From positions 1 through 9,680 of the forward strand of contig JAJFLN010000654.1 of assembly GCA_021772705.1 (NCBI GenBank): a DNA stretch of 9,680 bases. The letters are read 5' to 3'. Shown one piece after another: positions 6,514 through 9,680 of this stretch. Source of the stretch: Candidatus Cloacimonadota bacterium. Its GTDB lineage: Bacteria > Muiribacteriota > UBA6191 > JACPRK01. Every line of letters begins with the position of its first letter. Position 1 is the stretch's first letter. Made by a program: the position numbers and the translations under genes. Below the pieces are notes generated by a model. It was given only the letters and a program-made list of their open reading frames with translations, was not told the DNA's origin and searched no databases.

Positions 6514-7058
6514 CGGACCTTGCCGTGGAGCATCTGCTCCATTCTGACACGCCGTTCCGGGCTGCCCCGGACGTTGAGATTCCAGCTGACTGTGGTCTCA
6601 CCCCGAATGATTCGAACAACGCCATCGGAATCCTCCACAAAGGTCATGACGAGCTCTCGCCGATAGCGGGTAGATGATTTTGGATACTCGATGCTCTCCC
6701 CGGCGTCATCGGGGAAGCTGGTGACCTTGTCTTCCGTCGCCGTGATGCGACCCTTGCCGGTCTCCACCTTGATTTGACCCGGCAACTTGAGCCGGGTTCC
6801 ACCGTCGATGAAGGCCCGGGTCCAGCCCTCGAATCCGATGGCCCGGCTCCACTCGAGAGCCTCTGTGGCCAGACCGACAGCAAACGCCTGGTCCTCCACG
6901 TCGGCTGCCCCCCGGTTGGCGGAAGACAGGGTCGTGAAGATCGGCAGCATGGCCATGCCGACGATGCCCATGGCTATCAGCACCTCCGTGAAGGAGAATC
7001 CTCTCGACCGGCGGCCAGGAGCGATTCGCCGGCGGACACTGAACCCGCGATACCTCAA
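6510..7058 (-). CDS. PilV/GspI-like minor prepilin V1
   Basis: A 182-residue protein with a class III (prepilin) signal. A 20-residue Arg-rich leader ends RRSRG^FSFTEVLIAMGIVG: Gly at -1, Phe at +1, Glu at +5, then a hydrophobic helix to about residue 42. The prepilin peptidase would cut after Gly20 and N-methylate Phe21. The helix is followed by the LATEALEWSRA segment, which recalls the A..E.E..R pattern of GspI/PilV-type minor pilins, then a small beta-rich globular domain. The start is a TTG at 7058-7056, the only good in-frame start upstream of the cleavage site. It overlaps the preceding stop codon as TTGA and has GGAG five bases upstream. The stop overlaps the GTG of the next prepilin (GTGA). 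It is inferred to be a priming or tip-complex minor pilin in the inner membrane and fibre tip; PilV versus FimT/PilE assignment is not certain. Confidence 0.93.
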   Translation of the reverse strand: MRYRGFSVRRRIAPGRRSRGFSFTEVLIAMGIVGMAMLPIFTTLSSANRGAADVEDQAFAVGLATEALEWSRAIGFEGWTRAFIDGGTRLKLPGQIKVETGKGRITATEDKVTSFPDDAGESIEYPKSSTRYRRELVMTFVEDSDGVVRIIRGETTVSWNLNVRGSPERRVRMEQMLHGKVR

Positions 7059-7897
7059 CGGGTCTCCAGCTTCTTGAGCCCCGGCGGCTTGTCCTTGCCC
7101 AGATACACGACTCGATACTGCCGCACCAGATCGATGTACATCCCCAGCTTGCGGCCACCGGCCCTCTCGATTCCCAGGGAGATCGGGTCCTCCCGGACCT
7201 GCTCGACGTGCATCTTCAGAGTCTTCTGAAGAGGCAGTCCGGTCCTGACATCGATGAACAGGGCGGCCTTACCGCTGCCGCTGGCGGCGATGTAACCGCT
7301 GGGAGTCCGGGTAGCGGCCACTCCGAGCTTGCCCTGGATCTCGTAGGCCTTGCGGCCCGACACCTTCTTGGTACCCACCAGCTGGAACTCGGCCCGCACC
7401 GGGATGGAGGCTGCCCCCTTCCCTCCCGAGAGCTGGAAGGTCTGCCTCCACTTCATGCCCTTCTTCAGGTTACCCTGAGGAAGACTGACAGACAGCTCCC
7501 GCAGGTCTCCTGCCTTCAGGGTCTCTGGATAGGTCCCCAGGAGTTCGCCCCGAGGCGAGTAGATTCGCAGCGAGGGGGCATCGGTGCCAGGCAAGCCACC
7601 CTTTCGGGTCTCACCGTTCACCTTGAGCACGGAGCTGAGTGTGTAGGAGGCAATGCGGATCTCGCCCCCCGAGGTGTCCTGGACACGGCCGACCTCCCGG
7701 GCGCCGGTCTCGATGACCTGCTCGAACACCCCGTCCTTTCGGGCCACTTCGGTCTTGAACCGCCCCCGGTCGACGGCCTCATAGGCCGCCCCCACGGGAG
7801 GTGCGAGCTCCAGGGTGGCACCGGACAGGCTGGCGGTTGTGGAAAGGAGGATCAGAGGAAGAAGTCGAGTCAATCTGCTCCAGTTGAGGATTCTCAT
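7055..7897 (-). CDS. Exported beta-rich protein of pilin operon, function unknown
   Basis: From the ATG at 7897 this is a 280-residue protein ending with TGA at 7057-7055. It begins with a typical Sec signal: MRILNWSRLTR basic region, a hydrophobic core of Leu/Ile/Ser, and a likely cut near SLSGA at residues 24-28. The mature part is almost all short beta strands. A pattern of 'L..G..LKKGMKWRQTF', then 'F.LVGTKKVSGRKAYEI.GKL', then 'GSGKAALFIDVRTGLPLQKTLKMHVE' runs through the second half. This order (a 'well-formed product' strand, a KV.GRKAY strand, then a 'FID...G.P' strand and a closing strand) resembles periplasmic beta-barrel-like domains of the DUF3108/DUF6263 type; that is a pattern impression, not a search result. 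The last four bases overlap the TTG start of the next prepilin gene, so it is probably translationally coupled to it. It may be a periplasmic helper for pilus-tip assembly. An alternative start at 7951 is possible but less likely. Confidence 0.88.
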   Translation of the reverse strand: MRILNWSRLTRLLPLILLSTTASLSGATLELAPPVGAAYEAVDRGRFKTEVARKDGVFEQVIETGAREVGRVQDTSGGEIRIASYTLSSVLKVNGETRKGGLPGTDAPSLRIYSPRGELLGTYPETLKAGDLRELSVSLPQGNLKKGMKWRQTFQLSGGKGAASIPVRAEFQLVGTKKVSGRKAYEIQGKLGVAATRTPSGYIAASGSGKAALFIDVRTGLPLQKTLKMHVEQVREDPISLGIERAGGRKLGMYIDLVRQYRVVYLGKDKPPGLKKLETR

Positions 7898-8102
7898 CGG
7901 ACTCCTTGCGCCGTGCGGCATCGGTATCCAGGATTGAGTTCGAGATGCCATGACAGGCCGGCCGCCCTGTTCGGCCCAGATCTGGCCAGGCAGACCATCG
8001 GAGTCCGGATCGGCCCGGAGAAACCGGAGGCAGCCCCTTTCGACCCGCCAGGGCGTTCAGTGAAAATCAAGAACTTCAGGAATGCCGATCTGGGACTCCA
8101 CA
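7898..8102 (-). other. 205-nt intergenic gap, no clear promoter or terminator
   Basis: This is the longest non-coding stretch in the window. It holds a perfect 10-bp palindrome CCAGATCTGG at 7976-7985 and a short inverted repeat TCCGG-N6-CCGGA at 8004-8019. A 5-bp inverted repeat ACAGG/CCTGT spans 7953-7970. None is followed by a T-tract on the minus strand, so no intrinsic terminator is called. No convincing -35/-10 pair or -24/-12 element was found. A Shine-Dalgarno sequence for the next gene sits at its downstream end. The palindrome could be an operator half-site pair, but nothing in the window supports that beyond symmetry. Confidence 0.4.
7902..7907 (-). promoter_or_regulatory. Shine-Dalgarno AAGGAG fixing the start at 7897
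   Basis: On the minus strand AAGGAG is followed by TCCG and then ATG (7897-7895). This favours that ATG over the in-frame ATG at 7951, which has no comparable purine run upstream and would bury the signal peptide behind an 18-residue extension. Confidence 0.7.
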
Positions 8103-9680
8103 CTAGTTGATCTGCTCCCGTGGCGTCGACTCGTCGTCGGTTCGCATCGTCCAGAGCAGAGTCCGGTCGCTGACGCTGGTGTGAAAGACCCACTTGGTCA
8201 GAAGTTCGTCGAACTGGACCAGATTCTTTGTCGCCTGGAGCCGGCCGGCATCGATTCGGTCCATGGCCAGGCCACCGAGCAGGTCGATGGCGCCCGAGCC
8301 GTTTACATCGAGGGTGCAGAGCTCATCAGGGTACTTGGGGTGCAGTCCCTGAACCACGGCCTCCACTCGCTTGCCTCCCGGGAGCCCGATGGACTTGCCC
8401 CGGGTCACCAGAAACAACAGATCCGTCTCCCTGCGTTTCCGAAGGCTTCCCTTGAGGGTCAGCTTGCCCAGGGTGATGAGGACCCCCTGTCCCCGGAGTT
8501 GCAGGTCTTCCTCCAGCTCCAGATCGCCGAGCAGCCCCACGATTCCGTCGATGTAGAGCACCTTCTGACCCGAGGGGGTTCTGAAGATGTGCTGCCTCCG
8601 AAACTCGGCCACCGGATCCGGCTGGCGGATCGTTTTCATGAAGAGACGCGAATAGAAGCGGGGGTAGATGAAGGTATGTGCCGAGAGTGCCTTCTCGAAC
8701 TTCTGGGCCTCATCGAGAGCTTGAAACCCCCGGGCATGGTCCAGAGGGGCCATGATCTGGTCCAGTCCATTCGGATCCTTGTTGAGAAATGAGACTGCCG
8801 AGACCTCGATCGCCACTTGAGTGCTCGGATTGCTCGGAGGGGCAGATCCGTTGAACGTGAATTCGAAGGTGCGCTGAAACGAGTAGGGGTAAACCAGGTT
8901 CCCCTCGATGGCCTGTCCCGGATCGTTGACGTAGAGGTCCAGCCCCGCGGACCGGGGCCCGGAGGCCACGAACTCGTGCTGCAGCCTGGCGTCCTGGACA
9001 CGGGCCACCACGCCGTCGACCTGGGCCGGGTCGAGGGGACTGCCGTCGGTGGTCCGGAACTTGGACAGAATGTCAGCGATGATGGCCCCGGCCTTCTCCT
9101 TGCCGACGCTGTCGTCGACGAACTGGCGCTTGTCAGGCTCCCAGGCACCCATCTCGTAGCGCTGGGGATTTCTCGGCGACAGGACCAGCGGAATCCCCTG
9201 AAGGTAGGAGACTTCCTCGGGGATCAACTTGCCCCGGCCAGGGTAGAGAAGATAGATGGGGTCATTCTGCTTCGGCCCCGGGCCGCGGCCAAGGAACAGG
9301 CAGCCTGAATCTTCCATGGCCGTAGCCGGATCCCGGCGGTTCTTGACGATCAGGGCCGGCTCGTCAGGGTTGACGAGGCTGGCCGACTGGCGGGGCATTC
9401 CCGTGATGTCCTTCACGAACAGTGTGTAGTCCGAGATGGGGTTCTTACCGGCCAGGTAGATACCCTTGAAATCCTTCCTGACGATGACCCTCCGGATCAC
9501 CAGCGTCTTCTTGCCCAGAGGCACCACTGCCTTGCCCTCGACCTCGAGACTGCCGACCTTCTCCCTCGGATCTCCTTTGCCACTGCTGCCCAGCACCAGG
9601 ACTCGAGCACGGGCGGTCACGGTGGCGCCGAACTCGCCAGCCAGCGCGGACTCCTCCAGAGTTCGAAGCCCTTCCACCGG
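8103..9680 (-). CDS. PilX-like pilus-tip/minor-pilin-associated protein X1 (5' end beyond window)
   Basis: The reading frame is open to the window edge (the codon before the GTG at 9677 is CCG) and shows no signal peptide or prepilin leader, so the N-terminus lies outside; about 525 residues are visible, ending at TAG 8105-8103. Counting from 9677, the protein is beta-strand-rich. Residues 41-90 hold strands ending in YTLFVKD. Residues 247-253 hold the motif DLYVNDP. Residues 372-430 form a run of short alternating strands (LYIDG, LQLRGQGVL, DLLFLVTRG), followed by further strands and GSGAIDLLGGLAMDR near 460-474. Such stacked V/L/I-G turns resemble the right-handed beta-helical C-terminal part of PilX-like proteins in many genomes; the exact family is not confirmed. 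The same motifs recur in the protein at 2510-4744, arguing for homology. It precedes an exported protein and a PilV/PilW-like prepilin pair, so a role at the tip of a type IV pilus-like fibre is likely but inferred. The missing N-terminus probably carries a prepilin-like segment. Confidence 0.8.
   Translation of the reverse strand, partial: PVEGLRTLEESALAGEFGATVTARARVLVLGSSGKGDPREKVGSLEVEGKAVVPLGKKTLVIRRVIVRKDFKGIYLAGKNPISDYTLFVKDITGMPRQSASLVNPDEPALIVKNRRDPATAMEDSGCLFLGRGPGPKQNDPIYLLYPGRGKLIPEEVSYLQGIPLVLSPRNPQRYEMGAWEPDKRQFVDDSVGKEKAGAIIADILSKFRTTDGSPLDPAQVDGVVARVQDARLQHEFVASGPRSAGLDLYVNDPGQAIEGNLVYPYSFQRTFEFTFNGSAPPSNPSTQVAIEVSAVSFLNKDPNGLDQIMAPLDHARGFQALDEAQKFEKALSAHTFIYPRFYSRLFMKTIRQPDPVAEFRRQHIFRTPSGQKVLYIDGIVGLLGDLELEEDLQLRGQGVLITLGKLTLKGSLRKRRETDLLFLVTRGKSIGLPGGKRVEAVVQGLHPKYPDELCTLDVNGSGAIDLLGGLAMDRIDAGRLQATKNLVQFDELLTKWVFHTSVSDRTLLWTMRTDDESTPREQIN

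Noticed and set aside
7898..7951. Upstream ATG at 7951 as start of the exported protein
   Set aside because: It has no Shine-Dalgarno and would place 18 extra residues before a well-formed signal peptide; the ATG at 7897 has AAGGAG four bases upstream.
8020..8060. Sigma-54 (-24/-12) promoter, often used for pilin genes
   Set aside because: A TGGC is present in the gap, but GC at the required distance and the TTGC box are absent.
7208..8110. Plus-strand open frame of 300 codons spanning the 205-nt gap
   Set aside because: It is mostly antisense to the exported protein with a clear signal peptide; no domain or ribosome site supports it.
8082..8792. Plus-strand open frame of 236 codons opposite X1
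   Set aside because: It is antisense to the strand-rich region shared with X2; no independent coding evidence.

Overview
The window is one densely packed bacterial gene block, GC-rich (roughly 60% by eye), with all nine recognisable genes on the minus strand. Transcription therefore runs from high to low coordinates. Four proteins open with a classical type IV prepilin (class III) signal: a basic leader, G^F or G^V, Glu at +5, then about 20 hydrophobic residues. A fifth has a GspK/PilX-like variant without the Glu. Three others are exported or membrane-anchored proteins. The block encodes minor pilins (pseudopilins) and partners of a type IV pilus or type II secretion-like fibre. No major pilin, assembly or retraction ATPase, secretin, prepilin peptidase or PilY1 is visible, so those must be encoded elsewhere. 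The organism is a Gram-negative-type (diderm) bacterium, but no gene here fixes the lineage. Pilin-rich lineages such as Candidatus Riflebacteria, Myxococcota/Deltaproteobacteria or Acidobacteria are possible; this is a guess.

Layout in transcription order. (1) 9680-8103: C-terminal part of a PilX-like beta-rich protein ('X1'), cut by the window edge. (2) A 205-nt gap with no clear promoter or terminator. (3) 7897-7055: exported beta-rich protein. (4) 7058-6510: PilV/GspI-like prepilin ('V1'). (5) 6513-5863: PilW/GspJ-like prepilin ('W1'). (6) A 66-nt gap with a plausible sigma-70 promoter. (7) 5796-4744: secreted, disordered, Gly-rich protein of unknown function. (8) 4744-2510: large PilX/GspK-like protein ('X2') with a prepilin-like N-terminus. 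(9) 2506-1574: membrane-anchored helical/TPR-like protein. (10) 1574-987: second PilV/GspI-like prepilin ('V2'). (11) 985-137: second PilW/GspJ-like prepilin ('W2'). (12) 33-134: a long nested inverted repeat starting 2 nt after the last stop codon.

The main architectural point is that the order 'PilX-like, accessory exported or anchored protein, PilV-like, PilW-like' occurs twice in tandem. The secreted low-complexity gene and a putative internal promoter lie at the junction. X1 and X2 share short motifs in the same order, including a matching C-terminal strand-rich segment. The simplest reading is two parallel minor-pilin tip complexes, each a V-W-X priming or tip set plus a dedicated helper, made from one operon or two adjoining ones. 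Overlapping stop/start codons (4 nt, 4 nt, 1 nt, 1 nt) and gaps of 1-3 nt suggest translational coupling and fixed stoichiometry inside each module. The tip-complex function is inferred from family resemblance and gene order, not demonstrated.
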